DNA of 64,000 nucleotides, from positions 3,472,001-3,536,000 of the forward strand of contig JAZGTN010000035.1 in the NCBI GenBank assembly GCA_037783415.1. Direction: 5' to 3'. A program made the translations under genes and the position numbers. Position 1 is the first letter of the stretch. Each line of letters begins with the position of its first letter. The notes under the pieces are model-generated. The model saw nothing but the letters and a program-made list of their open reading frames with translations, did not search any database and was not told the origin of the DNA. Positions 50,001 through 55,660 of the stretch are shown piece after piece. The DNA is from Leptasterias polaris. Lineage: Eukaryota; Echinodermata; Asteroidea; Forcipulatida; Asteriidae.

Positions 50001-51878
50001 TAGTAAACTGGACAGAGTGGAATATGTTGGGTTTGATGGTGATGGACGACACATTCTGATTCAGAACGACCCGAAGGTACAGCACCCCTTCAGTGTCGCT
50101 GTTCACCAGGTAATGAGAACAAAAAATTGTTGAAAATAAAAAAATATATAGTAAGGCCTTGTCCAAATTGATGGCTTTTGTGTGTCGTGGCAGAGAAGTA
50201 TAGTTCATCAGACAACGAGCTCTGGTGTTGTCAGCAGCAGAGTGAGGGTTCGAATCCCGGTCACGACACTTGTGCCCTTGTGCAACGCTCTTAACCACAG
50301 TTGCTACATAAAAGGTTGGGAAGGTAGTGCATTCTGCTCTACCAGCCAGGCTCTTAGTGGATGATACCCATTTGTTACATGTAGCCCTCACCTTGAAGTG
50401 CCTTTCCAACTTTGCGACCTTGAGCAAGGCACAAGACCTTGAGCAATGCACTTAAATCTGAACAACGCACTTGACCTTGAACAAGGCACTTGGCCTTGAT
50501 CTAAGCACTTACATGTAGTCTTGTGTAAGACCAAAAATAGACTTGAGCTGGGCACTTGACATTGAGCTGGGCACTTGACCTTGAGCTAGGTATTTGACCT
50601 CAAGAAGCACTTGATGGGGTTCTCCAGATCATGACACTTGTGTCCCTGAGCAAGTCACTTGACAATATTTCTTCATCCTTGGGATTGGATGTTTTAGGTC
50701 CTGGGTTGCGGAAGGCACAAGAATAAAATGAAAAATGGACACAGGACTATTATTCTTTTAAGCTTGCTCTGGTTATTTTGACCATATACTGCAGATAAAA
50801 GAAGACAAAAATTACCGTACACCATGATAAAGATAACAAGCAGACCACAACATTTCATTGCAATAAAACATTTCCAGCAAACCTTTTCTATAGATCTTGC
50901 AATTGACAAATCCTGCCACCGTTTTTGATGGTGCACCAATGGAAATACAAACGCACTTGGTGCACAGAGCGTGCCAATGTACAACCTTTTCTTGATCTCT
51001 GCAAGAGAGCATTCCAAACCTGTGATATCATATGCATCAAGTCTTTTTACAACTTAGATAAAAAAAGATATAAAAAAAAAATGTTCAAATAACAAAAAAT
51101 AAATTCATTGTAACTCGTAATTATTCTTATCTTCACAGCACCTGGTAGTCTGGAATGACTGGAAGACAGACGCAGTAAACATTGCCAACAAGTTTACTGG
51201 AGAAATACTGGACACAATTCCACTTGACAATCAGGCATACTTTATGTCTGCAATTGCACATCAATCTGAGATTGGAGGTGCGTATGCAAGGCTAAGATTT
51301 TTGCTTCTTTGGAAACCAAGTTGGACCTCCCACTAAGGGTGATATGTGTAGTTTCTGGCACCGCAGAGAACTACACTGTATCAATAGACTCTTTAAAAAG
51401 TTTGTGTAGGACCTTTCCGATCTTCAGTAAACCTTCATTTGGTGCTCGATATGGGGCATGGTGTAACCCTTTCCCCACCCCCATTATCTACTCATTGTGT
51501 GCTTGGAATCTCAGGATTATTGTACAGGGTTTCAAGTTTTTTTTCTGTGCTAGAGGAAAATAGTTTGTTAAAGTATGGGGACAAGCATTGTATATAAAAC
51601 TTTGTTTACAACCTCTCTTGACTGGTGCCTTCCCTTCCTTTCAATATCTAAATTGACTGTAGCTGCATGTTTCTGTTTGTTTTGTTTTAACAGAAATTCC
51701 ACACCGATGTTTGAATCATAGCTGTTCCCATATCTGCCTTCCCTCCCCCACAAAACTGACTGACTATATCTGTGCATGCCCTTCTGACACTTACCTGGAT
51801 GAGACGAAACAGACCTGTCTCTGTGAAAACGGAGGGCACCTGCTGGAGGATGGAATCAGCTGTGAGGTGATGAAGTAA
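19025..51878 (+). CDS. LRP/VLDLR-like gene 2 (about 33 exons)
   Basis: Signal peptide, up to eight LDLa repeats, EGF, calcium-binding EGF, YWTD propeller 1, two EGFs, propeller 2, EGF, two LDLa, EGF, propeller 3, EGF, two LDLa, EGF, propeller 4, EGF. Eight LDLa plus an EGF pair plus a propeller mirrors VLDLR/LRP8, extended by LRP-style propeller repeats. All listed exons join in phase, giving about 2,030 residues. In the LDL receptor family, LDLa repeats bind ligand through calcium-chelating acidic residues and propellers drive acid-dependent release. The last exon ends at a splice-like site, but no further exon is found; reading on gives VMK and a TAA at 51876-51878, with overlapping AATAAA signals at 52384-52393. 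No transmembrane segment is found. One continuous gene is inferred from phase and from gene 1; transcript data would be needed to confirm it. Confidence 0.78.
19740..20094. mobile_element. TTAA-flanked MITE, copy 3
   Basis: Left AGGCCCTGTACACTATTGG and right TATAATACCT, each abutting TTAA (19736-19739, 20095-20098). Shares the CAAATTTTCACAGGTTTGTT block with 8271-8644. More diverged. Confidence 0.7.
21101..21220 (+). CDS. Gene 2 exon: LDLa repeat 1
   Basis: Acceptor TACCAAG, donor GTAAGC, phase 1 to 1. Reads [20 protein letters not shown] to DGSDESNCD, with six cysteines and an intact DGSDE calcium motif. Confidence 0.85.
21961..22275 (-). repeat. MITE with TATAGACCTTT ends, copy 2
   Basis: Reverse-complement counterpart of 12346-12662. 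Shares CAACGTCACAACCCGAG, the CCAACCGAG block and the AACACGATTGATTG region. Inverted ends CTATAGACCTTTC / GAAAGGTCTA. Confidence 0.7.
22311..23332 (+). pseudogene. Dead LDLa exon split by a transposon
   Basis: 22311-22374 reads [10 protein letters not shown], stop (TAA), [10 protein letters not shown]. After a 0.9-kb insertion, 23273 onward continues [13 protein letters not shown], then loses frame and the donor. With the insertion removed, this is one LDLa repeat, a tandem copy of the exon at 21101 (upstream intron TTATGCATTTTAC matches TTATGTATTTTAC). It has an in-frame stop, a frameshift, no GT donor and a changed acceptor. Skipping it keeps phase because LDLa exons are phase 1-1. Confidence 0.8.
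22375..23272. mobile_element. 898-bp hAT-like non-autonomous transposon
   Basis: Inverted ends CAGGCACGTAGGAA / TTCCTACGTGCCTG with a 5-bp direct repeat TGGAC on each side (22370-22374 and 23273-23277). Poly-G/C stretches sit just inside the ends, as in many hAT elements. It contains an 18-bp palindrome TGCGCACGTACGTGCGCA near 22986. No transposase. Confidence 0.85.
23824..23949 (+). CDS. Gene 2 exon: LDLa repeat 2, donor mutated
   Basis: Acceptor ATGTAG. Reads [19 protein letters not shown] to DGSDEASCS with six cysteines. The next bases are GGAAAA where the duplicate exon (26898-27023) has the donor GTAAGT. Without a GT donor at the right phase the exon is probably skipped or uses a cryptic site; skipping keeps frame. 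Confidence 0.6.
24195..24401 (+). CDS. Gene 2 exon: LDLa repeat 3 and most of repeat 4
   Basis: Acceptor TTTCCAG, donor GTGAGC. First repeat [14 protein letters not shown] to DGSDEADC; second [15 protein letters not shown] to CDGDDDC, finished by the next exon ([11 protein letters not shown]). Phase 1 to 1. Confidence 0.85.
25301..25462 (+). CDS. Gene 2 exon: end of LDLa 4 and LDLa 5
   Basis: Acceptor TTTGTAG, donor GTAAGT. Opens [11 protein letters not shown] to complete repeat 4, then [20 protein letters not shown] to DGSDEANC. Phase 1 to 1. Confidence 0.83.
25990..26019. repeat. (CA)n microsatellite
   Basis: About 15 uninterrupted CA dinucleotides in the intron after exon 25301-25462. 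Confidence 0.95.
26309..26680. mobile_element. 372-bp MITE with CAGGGCTCGAATTT ends
   Basis: Perfect 14-bp inverted ends CAGGGCTCGAATTT / AAATTCGAGCCCTG, flanked by a 6-bp direct repeat CCACAT (26303-26308, 26681-26686). hAT-like end sequence. A fragment sharing the GGCCTGCAGGCCAGTGTAAA-type end lies near 9320-9463. Confidence 0.88.
26898..27023 (+). CDS. Gene 2 exon: LDLa repeat 6
   Basis: Acceptor GATGTAG, donor GTAAGT, phase 1 to 1. Reads [15 protein letters not shown] to [10 protein letters not shown]. One residue differs around the second cysteine pair relative to 23824-23949, of which it is a duplicate including ~150 bp of downstream intron. Confidence 0.83.
28165..28404 (+). CDS. Gene 2 exon: LDLa repeats 7 and 8
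   Basis: Acceptor ATAACAG, donor GTAAGT after GCTC. Repeats [14 protein letters not shown] to NSDEKDC and [16 protein letters not shown] to EDETKC; the second has GGEDE in place of GSDE. Phase 1 to 1. Confidence 0.85.
28840..28917 (+). CDS. Gene 2 exon: short EGF-A-like exon
   Basis: Acceptor TTTACAG, donor GTAAAC. Reads [19 protein letters not shown] to GYYCVH, the first four cysteines of an EGF domain, then joins DIDEC in phase. The last two cysteines expected of EGF-A are absent unless a later donor is used. Start is well supported, 3' boundary less so. Confidence 0.6.
29285..29645 (+). repeat. SINE family S2, plus-strand copy
   Basis: Begins GTGTCATGGCCGAGTGTTTAA, has the TGTGGGTTGGGTCCTGGTCT B-box region, and ends with an ATAATAATGATAATAATAA tail. 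Degenerate A and B boxes. Confidence 0.7.
29874..30186 (+). CDS. Gene 2 exon: calcium-binding EGF and start of propeller 1
   Basis: Acceptor GATCTAG, donor GTTATT, phase 1 to 2. [18 protein letters not shown] to DNRTC is a calcium-binding [16 protein letters not shown] onward is propeller blade 1, ending [11 protein letters not shown]. Counterpart of 219-540. Confidence 0.84.
30873..31088 (+). CDS. Gene 2 exon: YWTD propeller 1, blades 1-3
   Basis: Acceptor TGGCACAG, donor GTAATA. Contains [19 protein letters not shown] and [12 protein letters not shown], ending [11 protein letters not shown]. Phase 2 to 2, 216 nt. Confidence 0.84.
31461..31713 (+). CDS. Gene 2 exon: YWTD propeller 1, blades 3-5
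   Basis: Acceptor CCTTCAG, donor [26 protein letters not shown], then [19 protein letters not shown], ending FSIVVHQ. Phase 2 to 0. Confidence 0.86.
32556..32780 (-). repeat. SINE family S1, antisense copy
   Basis: CATTTCATTTCATTTC tail at the left and GGTGGGATTCGAAT (B-box complement) at the right; body matches 3841-4102 reversed. Confidence 0.75.
32824..32968 (+). CDS. Gene 2 exon: YWTD propeller 1, last blade
   Basis: Acceptor CTCATAG, donor [25 protein letters not shown] to DQHIAPA. 145 nt, phase 0 to 1. Confidence 0.84.
32992..33412 (+). repeat. SINE family S2, plus-strand copy
   Basis: Head GTGTCGTTGTCGAGAGGCC, B-box GGTTCGAGTCCTAGTC, the CTTCGTCCTTCGGATGGGAC body and an (ATT)n tail. 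Sits directly downstream of an exon. Confidence 0.75.
33544..33723 (+). CDS. Gene 2 exon: EGF-like domain after propeller 1
   Basis: Acceptor CACACAG, donor [22 protein letters not shown] to [15 protein letters not shown]. It ends in phase 1, whereas every equivalent exon ends in phase 0; this matches the next EGF exon because the LDLa-pair exon normally between them is missing. Confidence 0.82.
33901..34063. repeat. Perfect 54-bp-arm palindrome
   Basis: 33920-33973 and 33987-34040 are exact reverse complements around a 13-nt loop. Outside them, GAAATATTGACTGCT and AGCAGTCAATATTTC extend the pairing. Ends carry GGGGCACAG / CTGTGCCCC. Confidence 0.95.
34081..34632. repeat. Element with inverted TATAGATTC...TCTAATCAGATT ends
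   Basis: ATATAGATTCTTCTAATCAG at the left pairs with an ATCAGATTAGAGGAATCTAT end at the right. A second small GGGCACAG palindrome lies near 34508. With the neighbouring 33901-34063 hairpin it may form one foldback element. Confidence 0.55.
35425..35582 (+). CDS. Gene 2 exon: EGF-like before propeller 2 (module B)
   Basis: Acceptor CCTACAG, donor GTATTT, 158 nt, phase 1 to 0. [19 protein letters not shown] to [14 protein letters not shown]. One cysteine-flanking residue differs (LQCGCPYN). Confidence 0.84.
35771..36105. repeat. Diverged copy of the TTAA MITE family
   Basis: AGGGTGTGTACAACATTGG at the left, ACCAATGTTGC at the right, and the TTTCACAGGTTTGTTATTTC block inside. Confidence 0.55.
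36413..36567 (+). CDS. Gene 2 exon: propeller 2, blade 1
   Basis: Acceptor TGATCAG, donor GTAGAG, 155 nt. [19 protein letters not shown] to [10 protein letters not shown]. Phase 0 to 2. Confidence 0.82.
37230..37469 (+). CDS. Gene 2 exon: propeller 2, blades 1-3
   Basis: Acceptor ATTTCAG, donor GTATGT, 240 nt. [42 protein letters not shown]. Confidence 0.86.
37592..37850 (+). CDS. Gene 2 exon: propeller 2, blades 3-5
   Basis: Acceptor TGATCAG, donor GTAATG, 259 nt. [20 protein letters not shown] and [19 protein letters not shown], ending YGIAVHQ. Confidence 0.87.
38110..38245. repeat. 19-bp tandem repeat (GGCACTTGACCTTCAGCTA)
   Basis: Several degenerate to exact copies of CACTTGACCTTCAGCTAGG, apparently expanded from the CCTTGAGCAAGGCACTT segment of SINE family S2. 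Similar arrays sit at the same intron position near 44215-44400 and 50405-50610. Confidence 0.8.
39107..39245 (+). CDS. Gene 2 exon: propeller 2, last blade
   Basis: Acceptor CTTCACAG, donor GTATGC, 139 nt. [19 protein letters not shown] to VHQSVLG. Confidence 0.84.
39903..40075 (+). CDS. Gene 2 exon: EGF-like after propeller 2
   Basis: Acceptor CCCACAG, donor GTAATG, 173 nt. [19 protein letters not shown] to LEDGVSCQ. Confidence 0.86.
40601..40841 (+). CDS. Gene 2 exon: two LDLa repeats (module B)
   Basis: Acceptor TTCCAG, donor GTACGT, 241 nt, phase 0 to 1. [10 protein letters not shown] to DGSDENDC, then GCGDWGFQC to GYEDEYEC. The second repeat has YEDE in place of SDE. Confidence 0.86.
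41358..41725. mobile_element. TTAA-flanked MITE, copy 2
   Basis: AGGCACTGAACACGTTTGG / CATGTTCAGTGCCT inverted ends with TTAA at 41354-41357 and 41726-41729. Nearly identical to 8271-8644 but in a different intron, so an independent recent insertion. Confidence 0.87.
41821..41978 (+). CDS. Gene 2 exon: EGF-like before propeller 3 (module C)
   Basis: Acceptor CCCTAG, donor GTAATT, 158 nt. [20 protein letters not shown] to [10 protein letters not shown]. Phase 1 to 0. Confidence 0.85.
42510..42664 (+). CDS. Gene 2 exon: propeller 3, blade 1
   Basis: Acceptor TGATCAG, donor GTAGAG, 155 nt. [19 protein letters not shown] to [10 protein letters not shown]. Confidence 0.83.
43325..43564 (+). CDS. 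Gene 2 exon: propeller 3, blades 1-3
   Basis: Acceptor CTTTCAG, donor GTATGT, 240 nt. [39 protein letters not shown]. Confidence 0.86.
43687..43945 (+). CDS. Gene 2 exon: propeller 3, blades 3-5
   Basis: Acceptor TGATCAG, donor GTAATG, 259 nt. [41 protein letters not shown]. Confidence 0.87.
44924..45062 (+). CDS. Gene 2 exon: propeller 3, last blade
   Basis: Acceptor TTCACAG, donor GTATGC, 139 nt. [19 protein letters not shown]; the YWTD position is VWND. Ends AHQSEIG. Confidence 0.84.
45573..45745 (+). CDS. Gene 2 exon: EGF-like after propeller 3
   Basis: Acceptor TTTTTAG, donor GTGATG, 173 nt. [19 protein letters not shown] to [15 protein letters not shown]. Confidence 0.86.
45914..46173. 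mobile_element. 260-bp MITE with perfect 21-bp inverted ends
   Basis: The left end (from 45914, CTCAGAACTATAAGGTCATT...) and the right end (to 46173, ...ATGACCTTATAGTTCTGAG) are exact reverse complements. It is absent from the matching place in the related copy near 52030, where flanking bases run together. Confidence 0.85.
46362..46735. repeat. MITE-like repeat related to 5185-5560
   Basis: Shares TGTATACGTTTGGTAATGAC, the AATCTGAGAAACGTTTC block and the terminal ACCAATGGTATA. Confidence 0.6.
46853..47093 (+). CDS. Gene 2 exon: two LDLa repeats (module C)
   Basis: Acceptor TTCCAG, donor GTACGT, 241 nt. [16 protein letters not shown] to DGSDENDC, then GCGDWGFQC to GYEDEYEC. Very close to 40601-40841. 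Confidence 0.86.
47719..47876 (+). CDS. Gene 2 exon: EGF-like before propeller 4 (module D)
   Basis: Acceptor CCCTAG, donor GTATTT, 158 nt. [20 protein letters not shown] to [10 protein letters not shown]. Confidence 0.85.
48656..48810 (+). CDS. Gene 2 exon: propeller 4, blade 1
   Basis: Acceptor TGATCAG, donor GTAGAG, 155 nt. [19 protein letters not shown] to [10 protein letters not shown]. Confidence 0.83.
49489..49728 (+). CDS. Gene 2 exon: propeller 4, blades 1-3
   Basis: Acceptor CTTTCAG, donor GTATGT, 240 nt. Differs from exon 43325-43564 at very few bases (e.g. INKNLYW against INNNLYW). Confidence 0.86.
49851..50109 (+). CDS. Gene 2 exon: propeller 4, blades 3-5
   Basis: Acceptor TGATCAG, donor GTAATG, 259 nt. 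The protein is the same as exon 43687-43945 as far as read by eye. Confidence 0.87.
51139..51277 (+). CDS. Gene 2 exon: propeller 4, last blade
   Basis: Acceptor TTCACAG, donor GTGCGT, 139 nt. [19 protein letters not shown] to AHQSEIG. Confidence 0.84.
51694..51878 (+). CDS. Gene 2 last recognised exon: EGF-like after propeller 4
   Basis: Acceptor [26 protein letters not shown] to LEDGISCE at 51866, where a GTGATG donor-like site occurs. No downstream exon was found in the homologous flank, so either it reads on to VMK-stop (TAA 51876-51878) or splices to an unseen exon. Two overlapping AATAAA signals lie at 52384-52393. Confidence 0.75.
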
Positions 51879-54138
51879 CTCAATTAGTCTTGTTGATCCG
51901 CTTGTTAACCACAGACTTGTTGAGTGTAATCCAACCTTTGAAAAATCAAAACGAATATATACTAGGGTCATTCTTTGTTTTAAATTGTTGACTTGTTTTA
52001 AGGAGGGGATCTTTTAATGGAACTATCAAATGTTCTTTCATCAAGTCCACAGCAAATCCTCACATGAGTTTGCGATTACGGTGATTCAGTTGAGCTAAAT
52101 TTAGCGCTCACAAACGACCATTTTTTATAAAGTTGCTTTTAAGTTTTATAGAGAAGGAAATACTGCTCAGCAATTTGTACTCCAAGCAAGGATTCAGTTG
52201 GGCACCTGTGACATAAAAATGTGAACTGAAAGTTACTTTGGATGGTTGCCAGTTTCTGCTTAATGCAACATATTTTAAGCTAAGCTGTTTTTTGTGCTTA
52301 CTGACTTTAAAGTTAGGAGCTTTTTACAGACTATAATTAGCAAATACATTTATGCACCGATAATTTTGTCAGGAATTTGGGCCAATAAATAAAACATTAC
52401 GACAAAGATTTGAATAGTTTTATTGTAGGCCAACCTTGTTAAAATGATAAATTCATTGTGTCCAGAAGTAATGAGGAATCCCACACATTTTGCTATAGAA
52501 TACTGATGTTAATTTGTATGAAAAACCCAATATGGGAAAACTTGACAAAACTCCTCCGATCTGAAAGAAACAATCACTTTGTGGTGAAATTTTTTTTTAA
52601 ATGAATAATGTTAAACTAAACATACTATCCACATGTACATGTACTACTTTAAGACTTGAATAAATTATAGATTCCCCATGACAAAACTAAACTACCTGAA
52701 AAACCTTGTTCATGATCATTTCATAAACCTATCCAAACAAATTTAGAAGAATTAAAAGTATTGACTAATATTATAATACTAGGCCTGGAATTACACACAG
52801 GACACGGAGGCCAAGCTGCCCCTGGTCTTGTCCGGCCTTGGAGGTCCTAGTAGTTTGCCTTAGTTTTAGACATTGTTTTTTGTATTGATTGTTGTTAATA
52901 TGCTGTTTTGGAATATGGCTATTTTATTATTTTTGTGTATGTGTTTTGTTCCGCGCCATGAGTGTCAAGACTTGACAGATACTGGCGCGTTATAAGTGTT
53001 CTTCTTCTTCTTATTATTATTAACAGTTTCCCCATAGACTTTAAGATTTTCCAATGAAAGTGCCCTTTCCAAAATGAACAATTGATGGTTTTGAAATTAA
53101 TTATGATTCATTTATTTTGTTGTTCTTTAATGCCTGTAATAAGTCTAGTAAATAACCAATGTATCATGTACTTTCTATTGTTCTTTTCTCAAACAGGCCT
53201 GATACTGTACTTCACAGCAATAGGGGCAGTTGTATCATTCCCATGGTCCTTGCCAATAGACCCTTCCCATGAAATATGTAAATTGCACATCGCGCATGAG
53301 CACTAACATTTTGGTTGGCAAAATGATGGACGCCTGTTTGCATGAGGCTAATGGTCGTGTGACGGAGACGCGTTTGTGCGTCTGCTTAGTGCACATCTCT
53401 ATGGCGTTTGCCAACCAATGCGTAAATGTAATTAAAAATTAGCATATTTCATGGGAAGGGTCTATTGCACCTTAAATTGTTCCAGTGCAAAAAGGCCCCT
53501 AGGGCTAGGCCTACCTTTCCCTCATCTAAGAGGTGTGTATCAAGGAAAAGTGCCTTTTGCGGCTTGCTCTTTCAAAAATGAAGTATCAGGCCCGAGTGCT
53601 TTTAAGTTTTAATGTAATTGACACATCTGGTTTTAGTTAATAAACAAAGCATTCCAAGCATAAAACCAAGTGATTTATTCTCAATTGTTTAAAAATAAAA
53701 TGTTTACTATTAAATACTAGTTGTAGTAGGGCATCCTAGATTCCTAGAGGCTAGTCTAGTCCCCAATAATGAGTTGTTTAGTGCGCCTGACAGGCTGCCT
53801 CGCACATATTTTTCTCTCTGATTCCTGAATGTTTTTGACTCGATTGCTATGTGTTCCAGTTTTGCTGTATGTTCCAGATATCTAAACTAACCTCAAGGAG
53901 TTTACTGGACAAACTTGGGAGTCCCTGACAACTTGCACGTTGGGCAAACTTGATGTTGAAATTTTTTTGAGATTTCCAGGAAACTGATTTCCCATTTGTA
54001 CTACTGACTCCATTGTGAAGTCCTGTTCATCCAAGCAGTGTCTCTCAACAAAGGGAAGATTCACAATACACCAGTTTGGCAACAAAGGGATGATCTTCCA
54101 CTCGCTATTGTTGGATACAATCATTGCTTTTCTGAACA
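51879..54138. other. Region between gene 2 and the LINE
   Basis: No exon recognised. 51.9-52.7 kb is related to the 3' flank of gene 1. 52790-53030 resembles a retroelement tail with (TTC)n(ATT)n. 53195-53600 is bounded by GGCCTGATACTGTACTTC / GAAGTATCAGGCC and holds the MITE 53255-53465. 53880-54138 may be the 5' UTR of the LINE. Confidence 0.6.
53255..53465. mobile_element. 211-bp MITE with AATAGACCCTTCCCATGAAA ends
   Basis: The left end AATAGACCCTTCCCATGAAA pairs with the right end TTTCATGGGAAGGGTCTATT. TA lies at both borders, compatible with a TA target duplication. Internal GGTTGGCAAA / TTTGCCAACC add to the foldback. Nested inside a second repeat. Confidence 0.8.
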
Positions 54139-54723
54139 ATGGCACTGTTAAAGCTATATCTCCTGCTAGGCCTGTGTGTTAGCCTGGCCTGCCTGCATAC
54201 AGTGTGTTATACCTCAAAACATAGATGCAGAATCCCTCCTTGTTACCGATCCACCGGTTTCACAAAGACCTGTGTGACTTACTACAACAATGCTTCGGCC
54301 ACCTTCAATATTGAGTTACTTTCCTGTGGTGACGTCAGTCCGAATCCCGGCCCAGAACTGAACTGTAACTCGGACAAACTAAGGTCCAGTTACGATCTCT
54401 CTTCTTCTTTAATCAAGATTGACAGAACTCAACTTCTCCACATTGGAACGAATGCCAAGTTACGGGCATTACCCCTTGATCTACGAATCAACTTGGGATC
54501 AACAGTAAACCCCGTACCCATAGAGGTGTTCGAGGCGGCAGAAGAAAACAACGGAAAATACCAGTTTGCTCTGTTGATCGGAACAATCAACCCCCCTAAA
54601 AACAAACCAAATGGAACTTGTCTCACAAATCTGAGAAACTTGACCCCCCACAATGCCTCAAACCTTTCTCTTTTCCTCTTTAAACGCACAGTCTATTTGC
54701 AACAAAACAATAGACTTTCTTGA
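54139..54723 (+). CDS. LINE N-terminal ORF with signal-peptide-like start and 2A-like motif
   Basis: The ATG is in good context (AACAATGG). Residues 1-25 (MALLKLYLLLGLCVSLACLH...) are hydrophobic like a signal peptide. At 54331-54354 the frame reads DVSPNPGP after LLSCG; 2A peptides end D-V/I-E-x-N-P-G-P and cause ribosome skipping between G and P. Here S replaces E. Skipping would release a 71-residue leader. The frame then leads toward the endonuclease but is lost before SLNAQS. 2A-like sequences are known in sea-urchin non-LTR elements; activity of this one is untested. Confidence 0.75.
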   Translation: MALLKLYLLLGLCVSLACLHTVCYTSKHRCRIPPCYRSTGFTKTCVTYYNNASATFNIELLSCGDVSPNPGPELNCNSDKLRSSYDLSSSLIKIDRTQLLHIGTNAKLRALPLDLRINLGSTVNPVPIEVFEAAEENNGKYQFALLIGTINPPKNKPNGTCLTNLRNLTPHNASNLSLFLFKRTVYLQQNNRLS

Positions 54724-55660
54724 TTTTGTCAATGAATATAGCCTAGACATTGTGGCAATATCTGAAACATGGCTGAAACCAGGGGACGACTGGATTATAA
54801 CCAAAATAACACCACCGGGCTACTCGTTTCATCATATTCCTAGACTGCACAAAGCAGGTGGAGGGGTCGGACTTCTGTACAAGTCGTGTCTATCAGTATC
54901 CATTAAATCCGACATTGGCAGTTTCGCATCCTTTGAGTCTATCCATGCTGAAATAACTTGTAACTCTAAATCAGTCCGACTTGTGAACATTTATCGTTCT
55001 GGAAAGGACAAATCCGGCCATCACGTCAGCATAAAGACATTCCTCGACGAGTTTGAAAACATGATTGAACTCTACTTGCTCCACTCATCTGAAATCATTC
55101 TCACCGGAGATTTCAACATCCATGTTGACAACCCATCAGACAGTACTTCCAATCGTTTCAAATCCCTTCTAACATCATATGGTCTTGTCCAGCACATCAC
55201 TGAGCCTACTCACCGTAGTGGTCACTGTTTGGACCTGCTTATTACCCGTGACAATATTTCACTCATCTCAGATGTAAACGTTCATCCTGGACTATCTGAT
55301 CACTTCGCCATCATGTCAACTCTTCATCTTGAAAAGCCACCATCACCAACAGTATCTGTTTCCTCCCGCCGTCTTAAGGACATTAACATTGACGTTTTTC
55401 GACAAGATGTGGCCTCAGCACTCTCTCATATCGACATAAAGAACACTGACCTAACTTCCTGCGTTGAGAAATACCAGTTTATTCTCAGCGGTCAGCTTGA
55501 CGAGCATGCCCCGATGCGAACGCGGACTGTTAAAGTATCAACCAATAGTCCGTGGTTCAACGAGGAAATCCGTTCAGCTCGACAAGTTAGACGCCAACTC
55601 GAGAGGAGATGGCGATCCTCAAAACTGGTAGTTCACAGACAATACTGCGACGCATTGTAA
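54653..55660 (+). pseudogene. LINE apurinic-like endonuclease domain
   Basis: Motifs in order: SLNAQSICNK, AISETWLKPGDDW, LTGDFNIHVDN, HPGLSDHFAIM, matching APE-type endonucleases that nick target DNA for target-primed reverse transcription. One base out of frame with the upstream ORF; ends prematurely at 55660 where another frame (RRIVTDIIVKAK) continues the protein. Confidence 0.85.

Noticed and set aside
53205..53270. Possible transmembrane exon (LILYFTAIGAVVSFPW)
   Set aside because: Follows an AG and looks hydrophobic, but needs phase 1 whereas the last EGF exon ends in phase 0, and it lies inside a repeat bounded by GGCCTGATACT / AGTATCAGGCC.
54429..54689. Minus-strand ORF in the LINE
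   Set aside because: Shadow of the LINE N-terminal ORF on the plus strand.
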